A stretch of DNA of 64,000 nt from Heliopora coerulea. Lineage: Eukaryota > Cnidaria > Anthozoa > Scleralcyonacea > Helioporidae. Below the pieces are notes generated by a model, which was given only the letters and a program-made list of their open reading frames with translations, did no database searches and was not told where the DNA came from. Location of the stretch: NCBI GenBank assembly GCA_030142905.1, contig JASJOG010000029.1, positions 1,679,001 to 1,743,000 on the forward strand, read 5' to 3'. Shown here piece by piece: positions 49,349 to 58,840 of this stretch (position 1 is the first letter of the stretch; every line of letters starts with the position of its first letter). Position numbers and translations under genes: made by a program.

Positions 49349-49462
49349 ATTGAAACAGTGAAAACGGCGTTCTTCTGATCAAAATATTTTATTTCGAGCT
49401 TTCGGTCACCAGACTGTGACCTTCGTCAGGAAGAAATGAAAGACAAAAATAAATTACGATAT
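49349..49462 (-). repeat. Left arm of Penelope-associated inverted repeat
   Basis: About 114 bases repeated in reverse at 50,289-50,400. On the minus strand it holds CTGACGA, a perfect 6-bp stem GGTCAC/GTGACC around AGTCTG, and GAAAG. This arrangement resembles a hammerhead ribozyme core as found in Penelope-like elements. The inner end runs into TA-rich DNA. Confidence 0.75.
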
Positions 49463-49545
49463 ATTTATATATATATATATACACATATCTGTGAATAATT
49501 ATAGACAGATATGTATGTATATATATATATATATATAAACATAAA
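49463..49545. repeat. TA-rich microsatellite
   Basis: Two TA runs separated by a short non-repetitive stretch. The younger Penelope copy is inserted directly beside it. Confidence 0.85.
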
Positions 49546-50268
49546 AACTTTATTAAAATAGAAGAAAAATCCACAACTTACGTTTCGGGGACCGGCCCCT
49601 TCTTCAGCAGCTCACAGTTGGTGAGGGCTAAAATGCAGCCTATGGAGGAGGGGTCCAAGGGAATGTTTTACTGTGGAAAGGCCAGATGTAAAGTTTGTAA
49701 ATTTGTTGAAACTGGATCGACCTTTATGGGTAATGTGGAGAAGCGGTCTTTTCATATCAATCATTCCTTTGATTGTGACTCTCAAGGAGTGGTATATTTA
49801 ATAACATTCAAGAAATGTAGCAAACAATATGTGGGGAGCACAATAACACCATTTAGGTTAAGGTTCGATAACCATAAGAGCTCTTTGAGACGATATGAAA
49901 GGGGACAAAGGGGAATTTGTGGGGAACACCTGTATGCACATTTTCTTGAAGATGAGCATACAGGTCTGGAAGATTTATCTGTTAAAATAATTGATGTTAC
50001 CGATGTTAGGGATCCAACAGCAAGGGAAGGTTTTTGGATTGAAAAATTAAAATGTTATGCTCCTCTGGGACTAAATGTAATGGAGGTTTGAAATTTGTGT
50101 AAATTTAAGGAAGAACGATAAGGTATGTAAGGACTCTATTCTTTAATTGTGAGGTGCTGAAGAAGGGGCCGGTCCCCGAAACGTAGATGTTTCTTCTTCT
50201 TTTTTTAAATAAGGTTTTTATGATGTTTATATGACGTTTAAACTTTATGTTGAGCGGGCTCGTGAGGA
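49546..50268 (+). mobile_element. Penelope-like element, 5'-truncated copy 1
   Basis: A short insertion bounded by inverted terminal pieces. The left piece (about 49,581-49,607) is the reverse of the right piece (50,157-50,184): CTGAAGA, GGGGCCGGTCCCC, GAAACGT. The 3' end (GAGCGGGCTC followed by TA-rich sequence) is the same as in the inverted copy at 52.3 kb. Between the ends is the GIY-YIG frame only. The reverse transcriptase is missing. Confidence 0.8.
49618..50091 (+). CDS. GIY-YIG endonuclease domain of a Penelope-like element (copy 1)
   Basis: Open frame of about 157 codons ending in TGA. The first in-frame ATG is at 49,633, but in a complete element this segment continues from the reverse transcriptase. 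The N-terminal third has Cys pairs (YCGKARCKVCKF) typical of the linker before the nuclease. The nuclease core reads GVVYLITFKKCSKQYVGST, with the two Tyr of the GIY-YIG signature, then R-L-R-F-x-N-H-K-S and a catalytic-type Glu in GFWIEKLKCY. These domains nick DNA for target-primed insertion. It has no breaks and differs by one residue from the inverted copy at 52,496, so it is young. It cannot be autonomous without its polymerase. Confidence 0.85.
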   Translation: MVRAKMQPMEEGSKGMFYCGKARCKVCKFVETGSTFMGNVEKRSFHINHSFDCDSQGVVYLITFKKCSKQYVGSTITPFRLRFDNHKSSLRRYERGQRGICGEHLYAHFLEDEHTGLEDLSVKIIDVTDVRDPTAREGFWIEKLKCYAPLGLNVMEV

Positions 50269-50288
50269 TATTATATATACATATATAT

Positions 50289-50400
50289 ATATCGTAATTT
50301 ATTTTTGTCTTTCATTTCTTCCTGACGAAGATCACAGTCTGGTGACCGAAAGCTCGAAATAAAATACTTTGATCAGAACGCCGTTTTCACTGTTTCAATT
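50289..50400 (+). repeat. Right arm of Penelope-associated inverted repeat
   Basis: Reverse complement of 49,349-49,462. It carries CCTGACGAAGATCACAGTC, GGTGACC and GAAAGCTCG in plus orientation. One stem base pair is changed relative to the left arm (GATCAC against GGTCAC). Confidence 0.75.
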
Positions 50401-50401
50401 A

Positions 50402-50880
50402 TTTCCATACCTGATCGCGCTTCATCTCTATTTTTAAGTACAATTATAGTTACTTCTGTTGAGATCCCCAGCTTCCTTTTGTTTATGCAAAATGTTACAC
50501 ATGCAGCATTCCTAAAACTTATCTGAGACATATATTTGCATTTTGAACTATTCTTTTCCAATTAAGCAACCTATTTTAGGATTCAAGAAGTGGTGTTTCA
50601 ATTTTGCCCGTCATGTGAAAAGTTTAATATAAGGCTGACGACAAGACGCTTGTTTTGGTATCATTATACACTACTTTTTCAGTGTGAAAAAGGAACTAAG
50701 AACCGGTTCGTCCACTCTAGGCCTACATAGTGTCATACGCAAATAACTTTGAGAGAACTATTTCCGATGTTCCCTGCTCAAATCAAAACCAGCAAAAATA
50801 TCTCTTTAAACTCTGCCTTATCGGTTGCATTACAACTGACTGTTATATGAAACATAAGCTGGGCAAACGCAAAAAAAAAT
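50402..50880. other. No gene seen (probable intron of the transporter)
   Basis: Downstream of the transporter exon on the minus strand. No second transporter exon was recognised here. Confidence 0.35.
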
Positions 50881-50884
50881 TTAC

Positions 50885-51089
50885 CTGTCTGAAATTTAGA
50901 CTTTCTGAAGTCTGCGAGGAGCGCTGCGCTTAACAGATCAACAATGTTCTGAAGACCCAAAACGATAAGCTGAACGAAAAAGCTGGCAACGCTGACTAGC
51001 CAGCCCCATCCACCATCTGGTACCGTTCTCGGATTACAGCTTAAATCAGTTTTGTTCACAGATTTCCCCGTTTTCTCTTGCTCCCCCAT
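50885..51089 (-). CDS. Monocarboxylate transporter (SLC16-like), first coding exon
   Basis: Minus-strand exon starting with ATG at 51,089 and ending at a good donor, CAGACAG|GTAAAT (phase 1). It encodes 68 residues. After a hydrophilic N-terminus of about 23 residues comes PDGGWGW, the signature at the start of the first membrane helix of the monocarboxylate transporter family, followed by a hydrophobic helix VSVASFFVQLIVLGLQNIV. Family members are 12-helix plasma-membrane carriers of lactate, pyruvate, thyroid hormones or aromatic amino acids. The substrate cannot be told from this exon. No further exon was found to the left, so the gene either has a very long first intron or is a truncated remnant. 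The exon is flanked by two inverted Penelope copies. Confidence 0.75.
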
Positions 51090-51099
51090 CACAAGCTGT

Positions 51100-52260
51100 T
51101 TTCGGCGTCAATTCCGTAGACTCGACTAACTTCACGAATGCATCCAGGGCCCGCAGAGAACCCTTTGTTAAGTATAATTCCCAACAAAGAAGTAAGTAAT
51201 AACTGAAATTCGATCTCTCGATTATTATTGGCTGACCTGGATCATGCGAGAGAAGTTAATCTTGTTTATTAAAGATCGGCTCAAGATATTACGAGATATT
51301 CGTATTTTAACGTCAAGTTAGAGCTAGTGAGTCAATTTATTCTCAACTGGCTTTTCAATGTAACGATCTTATTTCTTTAGAAATCTGAAATTGTCAGCGT
51401 AATTCTCCTCTTAATTTAAATATTTAATTACATGATGACTGGAAATGCTTATGCAACAGCTTTAGAGCCAGAGGGGTTAATCTACAAAATTTCCTATTTT
51501 TTTCTGAGAGCGGTTGCTGGTTTGTTTCACCTAAAATGATAATTTGAATTCACTAGATGGGAGATAAACCTCAATATCGATTTGCGAATTTGATCATTGG
51601 TGATTGACCAACTGAGATACATTCCAGAGGCTTTACATGAATCGCACGGACTCAACGCTCTTCGAAACAAATTAGTATTTGTGTTAAAAGACAATTGTAA
51701 ATTAACGGCGTGAATGATTTTAATGTCCCAGGGCTATGGCGTGCGACCAACAGTCACTGAGCTTGAATAGATATGCTAGTTATGTGGGGACGGAGAAACC
51801 ATCCTTTCCGCCATTTTAATCGTACAGGGACGGAACGTTCAATTTGGTCCTCCGCCCCTGCGACGCTGGTGAACAAATGTAGGTACTGATTCGATGGATT
51901 TAAAAGTTGATGGAGATTGAAAATATTACCCACTTTTTATAGACTTTGTTTATATAGACTTTATATTCTGGATCGGTAAGGGAAAGCAACTTAACACTAC
52001 TCCGTAAAGATCCGGTCATTGTTTTGTGAATCATTTATTGGATCAGTTTTAGACATTATCACTCCAGTATATCATTCCTTGGCCAGATATCTTCATGTCC
52101 TTCTTGCAGTCATGCAGAACAGTACATGATCAAGTGTCCCATTACCACGGGCCGGGTTCCAGTTTGTTTTTGACAATATTTTCAAATCTGTTCAGACTAC
52201 TTAATACACTTGCATTACATGATCGGTGCCCAAAAAAATGGATGAAATTTACGCCAGTTT
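51100..52260. other. No gene seen (upstream of the transporter exon)
   Basis: This would hold the promoter and 5' untranslated exon of the transporter, but no definite element is recognised. Confidence 0.35.
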
Positions 52261-52261
52261 G

Positions 52262-52308
<47 letters not shown>
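52262..52308. repeat. TA microsatellite at Penelope junction
   Basis: More than 20 TA units directly adjoining the 3' end of the inverted Penelope copy. Confidence 0.95.
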
Positions 52309-52309
<1 letters not shown>

Positions 52310-52311
<2 letters not shown>

Positions 52312-53560
52312 ATAATATTATCAAGAGCCCGCTCAACATAAAGATTAAAACATCATATAATCATCTTACAAACTTTATTTAAAAAAAGAAGAAGAAACAT
52401 CTACGTTTCGGGGACCGGCCCCTTCTTCAGCACCTCACAATTAAAGAATAGAGTCCTTACATACCTTATCGTTCTTCCTTAAATTTACATAAATTTCAAA
52501 CCTCCATTACATTTAGTCCCAGAGGAGCATAACATTTTAATTTTTCAATCCAAAAACCTTCCCTTGCTGTTGGATCCCTAACATCGGTAACATCAATTAT
52601 TTTAACAGATAAATCTTCCAAACCTGTGTGCTCATCTTCAAGAAAATGTGCATACAGGTGTTCCCCACAAATTCCCCTTTGTCCCCTTTCATATCGTCTC
52701 AAAGAGCTCTTATGGTTATCGAACCTTAACCTAAATGGTGTTATTGTGCTCCCCACATATTGTTTGCTACATTTCTTGAATGTTATTAAATATACCACTC
52801 CTTGAGAGTCACAATCAAAGGAATGATTGATATGAAAAGACCGCTTCTCCACATTACCCATAAATATCGATCCAGTTTCAACAAATTTACAAACTTTACA
52901 TCTGGCCTTTCCACAGTAAAACATTCCCTTGGACCCCTCCTCCATAGGTTGCATTTTAGCCCTCACCAAAAATATCCTTCAAATTCTTCGCTCTCCTAAA
53001 GCTTAATCTTGGAGTAACCTGCAAAAGCTTTTTAAGTACAGGCACCAACTCAACCAAAGTTTGCGATTCTCGAAGAATATTATGCACTACCTGAAGTGCA
53101 GGATGAAAGTCCAAAGTCAAAACCAATCTATCAGACCTATCTGAATTTCTCTTTTACATCCCATTAAGCAAAACTTCTCGATCAAGACCGTTCACTCTGC
53201 CGATCTGCTTATCAACAAAACTCCTCTCATAACCCCTTTTCCACAAGAAACCTTTTAATTCTTTCTCCATACTTCTGAAAACATCTCACGAATCGCAAAT
53301 TCTTTTCAATCTCAGCGCCTGACTAGCTGTTTTAACATGCTGAGGACGGCACGATTTAAAATTCAAGTACTGATGTGTATCCGTCGGTTTATGATAAACA
53401 TCAGTACTGAAAATTCCACCATCAAAACCAATCATCACATCTAAAAAAGATATTTTTCCATTACCAATCTCCCACGTAAATTTGATAGATCAATGATGTG
53501 AATTTAAGGCCAACAAAAATTCATTCAATCTCTCCCTGCCATGAAGCCATATCATAAATA
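52310..53560 (-). mobile_element. Penelope-like element, copy 2 with part of the reverse transcriptase
   Basis: On the minus strand the element runs from a damaged reverse transcriptase end (about 53,550-52,970) into the intact GIY-YIG frame and the 3' sequence ending GAGCCCGC before a TA array (plus-strand reading). The polymerase part shows FLDVMIGFDGGIF, VYHKPTDTHQYLNFK, ALRLKRIC and FRRAKNLKDILVR. This is the order seen at the end of Penelope reverse transcriptases, interrupted by a few stops. The catalytic aspartates lie further upstream and are not seen. The 3' motif CTGAAGA...GAAACGT is at 52,403-52,430. Confidence 0.8.
52496..52969 (-). CDS. GIY-YIG endonuclease domain of a Penelope-like element (copy 2)
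   Basis: Intact frame of about 157 codons, the inverted twin of 49,618-50,091 with a single Thr-to-Ile change (GSIFMG). It has the same Cys-rich linker, GVVYLITF...YVGST core, R-x-H region and GFWIEKL. Here the frame follows directly on the reverse transcriptase remnant (LKDILVRAKMQP), which shows how the domain is joined in the full-length element. The upstream polymerase contains stops, so the copy is probably not active. Confidence 0.85.
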   Translation of the reverse strand: MVRAKMQPMEEGSKGMFYCGKARCKVCKFVETGSIFMGNVEKRSFHINHSFDCDSQGVVYLITFKKCSKQYVGSTITPFRLRFDNHKSSLRRYERGQRGICGEHLYAHFLEDEHTGLEDLSVKIIDVTDVRDPTAREGFWIEKLKCYAPLGLNVMEV

Positions 53561-53564
53561 TATC

Positions 53565-54300
53565 CCACACATACCTCATATACCCACATATACCTCATTA
53601 TGAAGGTTTGGAAGCACTTAAGAAAGCAATGAATGATGGTAAGGTGTAGGGGGTACCCCCCCCCCTCACGTCCATGGCCGGGGATTGCGTTGTTCAGATA
53701 TTTGGCTTTATGTTGGGTGATTTGGCCGATGTTGACGAACAATAGGCCACCTTCAGTAAGAACTCAGGTGATTACAATCTTCTAAAGACTGCATTAACGG
53801 AATAATAATTTAATAAAACACCGACTTTGGGTCTTCGTAACTTCGATCCTAGTAACTATACTTCGATTAGCTCTGGTAAATAGGTAATATTTTAGCTAGT
53901 CACGTGAGCAGAAAGGACTATTTATCCATGTAAAATACTTACCCAAGTATTTTCTTGGAAAGCAACTTCTCCACTCAAACGACAAATAACTGGTATAGAG
54001 AGGTTTCAACTTCATGTCAAATTTTAGCTTGGATAACGAAGCTTTAGTTAGATAAAAGTGCATAATGTTTTTGCCTGACATGCTGGATGACAAATTCATG
54101 CCATCTAATATGACGCCCAAAAACCAAACATTTTTAACCAAAACTTGCCTCTATCAACATAAAATTGTCTTATTATTCTTTTACTTGTAGTTTGAATGCA
54201 AAATCTGCTTTTGAACGGCGTTTTCAAGCGGACAAACAAATTCGTTCTGGTCACGAAACATTTGAACCATTTCGTCATTTTTAGAAACTAACCTAAACCA
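53565..54300. other. No gene seen; one possible minus-strand exon
   Basis: On the minus strand, 54,145-53,950 is open and ends in a strong donor-like CTTGG|GTAAGTATT. Its possible acceptor (GAGGCAAG) is weak. It would fit in phase after the death-domain exon at 55.1 kb, but its protein (VWFLGVILDGMNL...) is not recognised. Confidence 0.2.
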
Positions 54301-54305
54301 TTTTA

Positions 54306-54523
54306 TTTCAGAATCATCCTCAGAGATATACATGCATGAACAGAAATTTTTCATGACAATCTGACACTACCGAAGTCGACTGAAACATATTGACTCGAGC
54401 GGACGAGTTCAAATCCCGCGCGAGTCAACAGTTTTCAGTTGACTTCGGTAGTGTCAGATTATCGTGAAAATTTCTGTTCGTGCATGTATATCTCTGAAGA
54501 TGGTTCTGAAATAGAATTGAAAC
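54306..54523. repeat. tRNA-like palindrome, centre deleted
   Basis: Inverted arms run from TTTCAGAATCATCCTCAGAG through CACTACCGAAGTCGACTGAA to a centre near 54,405-54,415 and back. The right arm keeps the B-box-like GAGTTCAAATCCC. A further A-box piece, TTGATAGCTCAACAGGTAGA, lies at about 54,618. It is the same family as the palindromes at 27.7 and 62.2 kb. Confidence 0.75.
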
Positions 54524-54524
54524 A

Positions 54525-55005
54525 CTGCACATCTTCTCATGGATAAGCGTTAAGCTGTCGCGAGAATATCTGGTGCACCTAAGTTGGATAAAAACTCGCC
54601 TTCAATCTCTGCGGACTTGATAGCTCAACAGGTAGACGGGCGGACCGGTATCCTAAACCAGTTTGTCGTTCGTTTTGTTTGATATCGTGGAAATCTGAAA
54701 GTCGCAACCACCACTTTTTGGGGATTTAGGAGAGATCAGGAGACGCCATTCACGAAGTGTTATTATTTTTGATTTGTTAATCTTTAGAATACTCTAGAAC
54801 ACATCGAAAAATCACGTTTCTCTTATATATTTACCACTTTGGCCATAATCTTTTATCAACTCCCAGCTACAGTTTTTTGACAAATTTCAGCCAAACGTCC
54901 GGCACGTGAGATTAATGTTGCTTAAAAATTTGTGGGTGCAAGTCCGAGTTTCACATGGATTCAATCTTCAGGTAACTCTGCAAAATTCTAGTGCATTTAA
55001 GCTCT
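54525..55005. other. No gene seen
   Basis: Includes the tRNA-like A-box fragment at 54,605-54,660. The rest is unrecognised. Confidence 0.4.
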
Positions 55006-55008
55006 ACC

Positions 55009-55400
55009 TCATATGGTAACGAGCAATCTTCGATGCATTATTAATATCGATAATTGTTGGTTAATTAATTGATGGTACCAACCTTGATCTTGCGACTCAT
55101 CTGAAGAATATTCATCGAATTCCATCTCTGCATTTTGGAGCAATGCGGCAAGGTCGTTCCGCGATATTTTCCTCAGCATTTTGATTAGTTTGTTGACGTT
55201 ATTGCCAGACTTATTTCGCCAATCTGTCAAGAGACTATCGGTAGGATTTTTACTCTTCTGAAGCTTCTTTAGTTTACCAATGCTGTACTTCATTTTGGTA
55301 GCTAAGGCCACATAATCTTTACCTGGTGCAACCGCGTTCAGTTCAGCGCAAATACGTCTGTATACGTTAGCTGTGAGGTCATCAATTTCTAGAGTTTGTT
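55009..55400 (-). CDS. Roc-COR/death-domain protein: death-domain exon
   Basis: Entered through acceptor TTTCTTTCTTGCAAG in phase 1. It encodes a death domain: LTANVYRRICAELN, KDYVALATKMKYS, IGKLKKLQ, then LLTDWRNKSGN with the conserved Trp, and LIKMLRKISRNDLAALL. An acidic tail, EFDEYSSDESQDQ, follows. The frame then stops at 55,009, so this can be the last exon. Alternatively a weaker donor CAAG|GTTGGT at 55,083 would splice on in phase 1. Joined to the Cys-rich exon upstream, the frame reads WINQAEQTLEIDDL. Death domains bind other death domains to assemble signalling complexes, so the protein probably links GTPase-controlled signalling to cell death or innate immunity. Confidence 0.75.
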
Positions 55401-55489
55401 CTTGCAAGAAAGAAATTTTAAACAAACAAACAAATAAATAAATAAACAAACATATAACTTCCAAGAATTTAGGGATTTCCACCTGTAGA

Positions 55490-56925
55490 GGGGTGTAGTG
55501 GCATGTGCTCCCCTGGAAATTTTTGTTTTCGTTTGAGGCTTTGAAACGCTATTTCTTGCAGTTTGAGAGCAGATTCACAAAAGAATATAAAGATCACAAA
55601 CAAAAGATAATTACAAATATTTACTTTACAGCTAATGTTTTAATGCAATCTGTTCAACTATATACATTATAAAAAAGAGCGACAGTCGTAAATATTGAGG
55701 GGATACAAGTGCCTACACAGCTCTCCACTTCCTACTCCTATACATCCAAAATAATTTCTCAGCTTCTTTAAGCTCATATGAAGGTCAGGTTCTTACAAGG
55801 TCTTCTAATTCACTTGATAAGCAAATTTGCTTCACATACATGATGATTTATTTTGCCATTGCATGTCTTTCAGAAATATATTAGTGAAAACAAATTTGAA
55901 TAAACTACAAAAATATAAATTGAAGCAATTTACTTATGAACGTACTGACATAACTTTTTCAAAACTTCATACTACTTCCCTTTAATAGAACAAAAAATTG
56001 ATAACTTCATACTGCAAATTTTGAGCAATGCTCAAAATCGCTATTTTGACAGCCTTGTATACTGTGACCTTATTCATCCAAGAACATTGTTATTGAATAT
56101 TTCATTTTAATGTCACAAGTTATGTTTATTGTCCTTAAAAACCCAAATACTGTATTTTTTCAATGTACTGCAACGCAATACCTATTGCTAAACGTCACGT
56201 TTACAATTTTTGGTTCCCGGTTGAGGAACAACTCTGCTGCCTTTCATAGGATGATCATAGGAAGAAGAAAATCAAGAATTCAACCATATATATTATTCAG
56301 TCGTTTATGAGTTTTTTATGATTCATGGCTTAGTTACTCAATGTTGTATGGTAGTACCTTGAAAGTTACTGAGACCGTTTCTGATTGGTTGTTAGACATT
56401 CCGTCCTACTAATGCGAAGGTGAGCACGCGTAGCATACCATCAGAAGTGCTGTTACATTAAATGAATGTTATACAGCATTTTTGTTATCAGTATCTCTCC
56501 GTCCTAAATGTCTTTTTCGACGACTTTGAATGTTTATAAATAATGGAGTTGAGAATAATTGGGGCAATCCAAGTGATTCACAGGATGATATTTCAATGAA
56601 GAGGGAGAAAAGTGCAGAAGGTTTCATTGACAGTAAATTTATCGACATGAACTATAAGCTTCCAGCAATGGCCATAAGCGATGGCTCGTAAGAAACTGCG
56701 AGTAGATTTCCACTTGGCATAAAATGTCGCGCACGCAACTTTTCCCTTTTGTCTTAAGGGTTTTCGAATGGAACCAAGGGAGCCGTTCGGGACCGTTTAT
56801 ATGGACTCGGGTAATAAGGTTAACCCCCCCCCCCCTCGCACAACCCTGGTCGACATATAATTAATTAATACAGTAATATTAAAGTAGATGAACGATCTTC
56901 AAGCTCGATACTCAGAAAATGATAT
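55490..56925. other. Probable intron of the Roc-COR gene
   Basis: AT-rich sequence with a poly-C run near 56,822. No coding segment is recognised. Confidence 0.45.
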
Positions 56926-56928
56926 CTG

Positions 56929-57001
56929 AGCCCCAGACGGGGATCGAACCCGCAACCTTCTGATGACCGGTTAGACGCTCTAACCATTGAGCTACCGAGA
57001 C
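56929..57001 (-). tRNA. tRNA-like sequence (Thr-GGT pseudogene or SINE head)
   Basis: The 73-base length is exactly that of a class I tRNA. The acceptor stem GTCTCGG/CTGGGGC pairs with wobbles; the D arm is GCTC-AATGGTTA-GAGC; the variable loop is 5 bases; the T arm is GCGGG-TTCGATC-CCCGT. The A box TAGCTCAATGG and B box GGTTCGATCC are good. The anticodon arm is abnormal: one mismatch, and C rather than T before the apparent anticodon GGT. It lies in an intron of the Roc-COR gene on the same strand. A tRNA-derived repeat or pseudogene is more likely than a working tRNA. Confidence 0.6.
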
Positions 57002-57004
57002 TCA

Positions 57005-57580
57005 GATGGCGAGCTAAGTTGCAAATTCGATATATATATGTGCGACCTAAGCGGAAGCCACTATATATTGATAATGATTGAAGCTCTTCTGCAAGTGTTT
57101 ATGTGCAGAGATCTGCACATGCCTCGGTTAGCAGGGTCACCTTTGTAGTAGGGTAACCCTCTTTGCGAGACAGAGGATGACCATATGGAAGACTTGACTC
57201 GGCCACCTGAGTTATCTATGAATGTCACGAATGGATTTTGCTTTATGGCAACTTGTCCAGCAAGAGCATCCTGCTGAGTTTGCCTCTGCATGCCTGGTGT
57301 TTTTTCCGTATAAACAGCCAATAAAGTTGTCTCGGGGGTAGGGTTACCCTATCACTCGAGTCCATATAAATAGCCTCTTAGAAACAATTTAGAAGATCCA
57401 AGTTTGACAAGCGTTCATGCATCACCATGCAGTCGTAACTCCACTCTTGCCACCCATAATATTTATCGGCTCTAAAACACTCGTATACAACCTCATGCTT
57501 CAAACCCGGTAGAGCGCCTGTGCATGTTAAACATTGGTTGACTGGCAAGAAAACAACAAAGCCCTATTGATCCTCATTTT
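57005..57580. other. Probable intron of the Roc-COR gene
   Basis: No coding segment recognised. Confidence 0.4.
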
Positions 57581-57583
57581 TAC

Positions 57584-57886
57584 CTGCTTGATTGATCCAA
57601 GCACACTTGCTAAGTTCGGAGAAATCCCTCTCACCATGTAAGTTACGATCACACGTATTCTTTCCATTTTCCAAGTCTTCAAGACGCAAGAGGTGGACGC
57701 AATCTTCGTTTGTGCAACCTTCCATCTGGTGACGATCACACCTGTTACTTTCCTGGAGGCAGAGGTCACACTTCAAACCCAAATCATATTTCATGCCGCT
57801 GTAGGTTGGAAGAGTGGACTGGATCTCACATATAGCCCGACAAAGGAACGATTTCAGCTCTTTCAGGTCATCGAAATTGATCTCTC
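57584..57886 (-). CDS. Roc-COR/death-domain protein: Cys/His-rich exon
   Basis: Acceptor TGTGATTCAG and donor CAAGCAG|GTAAAA, both phase 1, exon length 303. It encodes about 101 residues: a short helix region (DDLKELKSFLCRAICEIQS), then a Cys/His cluster in the order C-x2-C, C-x2-H, C-x4-C-x2-H and a final C around KCDLCL, CDRH, CTNEDCVH and NTCDRN. The cluster looks able to bind zinc, but no named domain can be assigned. It joins the Roc-COR exon as IAVKGEINFDD. Its place between COR and the death domain suggests a folded linker or binding module. Confidence 0.7.
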
Positions 57887-57889
57887 CTG

Positions 57890-58835
57890 AATCACAGCAC
57901 ATTAATTGAGAACGTTAGGTATGGGGAATTCGACTTCATGTAATGAATTCAAACGCAACATTTTTCTACAAGATGAACTAAAATAGCAAAGCCTTTGCGA
58001 GATAATGTCTTGAAACATTGTAATGCAATATAAAAACTGTGCCACGTGACTTATACATCTGCGTTTAGTGAGAAAATCAACATCCTTCAAGTAGAGCTTA
58101 GGAGTTTAAGAATGGTAAAGAATTCTTCTCTCTCAAATAGCATTTGGGTAGAGAGGAGAATTAGGTTTTGTACTTGTCCAGGAATTAACATGGGCAACAA
58201 CTAAAAACTTTAATTCTTACTTGTTTTGCTACATAAAACCGAAAGAACGTACAGAATTTGCCAAATGTTAATATTGTTAGTTCCTCAACCTTGCACACAA
58301 ATTCATAACCATATTGTTTTTGTTCAAGACTTCTTTTAATTCCCTTAATATTGCTAGTTTAGTTCTTTTGCCATGCACATACGCATGGGGAAGGAAACTG
58401 TTGAAAAGTGTTCACTGTCTCTTTAAATTAATGAATTTGCACTGTATCGCTAACAGAATTTAAACAAGTCATGAGCAATGAAATCCACATTGCTTAGGAT
58501 CTATAATCTCTTCTCCGCCAGAAGGTAAACAGTCCCTCCATTGTCATCATTTAAAATTTGTGTAATAAAGAAAGACGTGGTATCTAAATCGTAGCAAAAC
58601 TACTTTATATATTTTTAGATCAATGCTCAAATTGTGCATCCAACAGGTAAAATCAAGGTCACGACTTGGATTTCTGTCAAGTATTGTGAAGGCTTCTTGT
58701 TAAAATTACGAGTTTTGCGAGCTGTTTTTCTTTGCCCAAGCACTGAACTTTCATAGTCAACGTCGTAGCTTACGATTATATTGCCCCACTACTTTTAAGA
58801 TTATTTCATTTTACTGATGAAAGAAACTACGATCT
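57890..58835. other. Probable intron of the Roc-COR gene
   Basis: AT-rich, with no coding segment recognised. Confidence 0.45.
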
Positions 58836-58840
58836 AGTAC

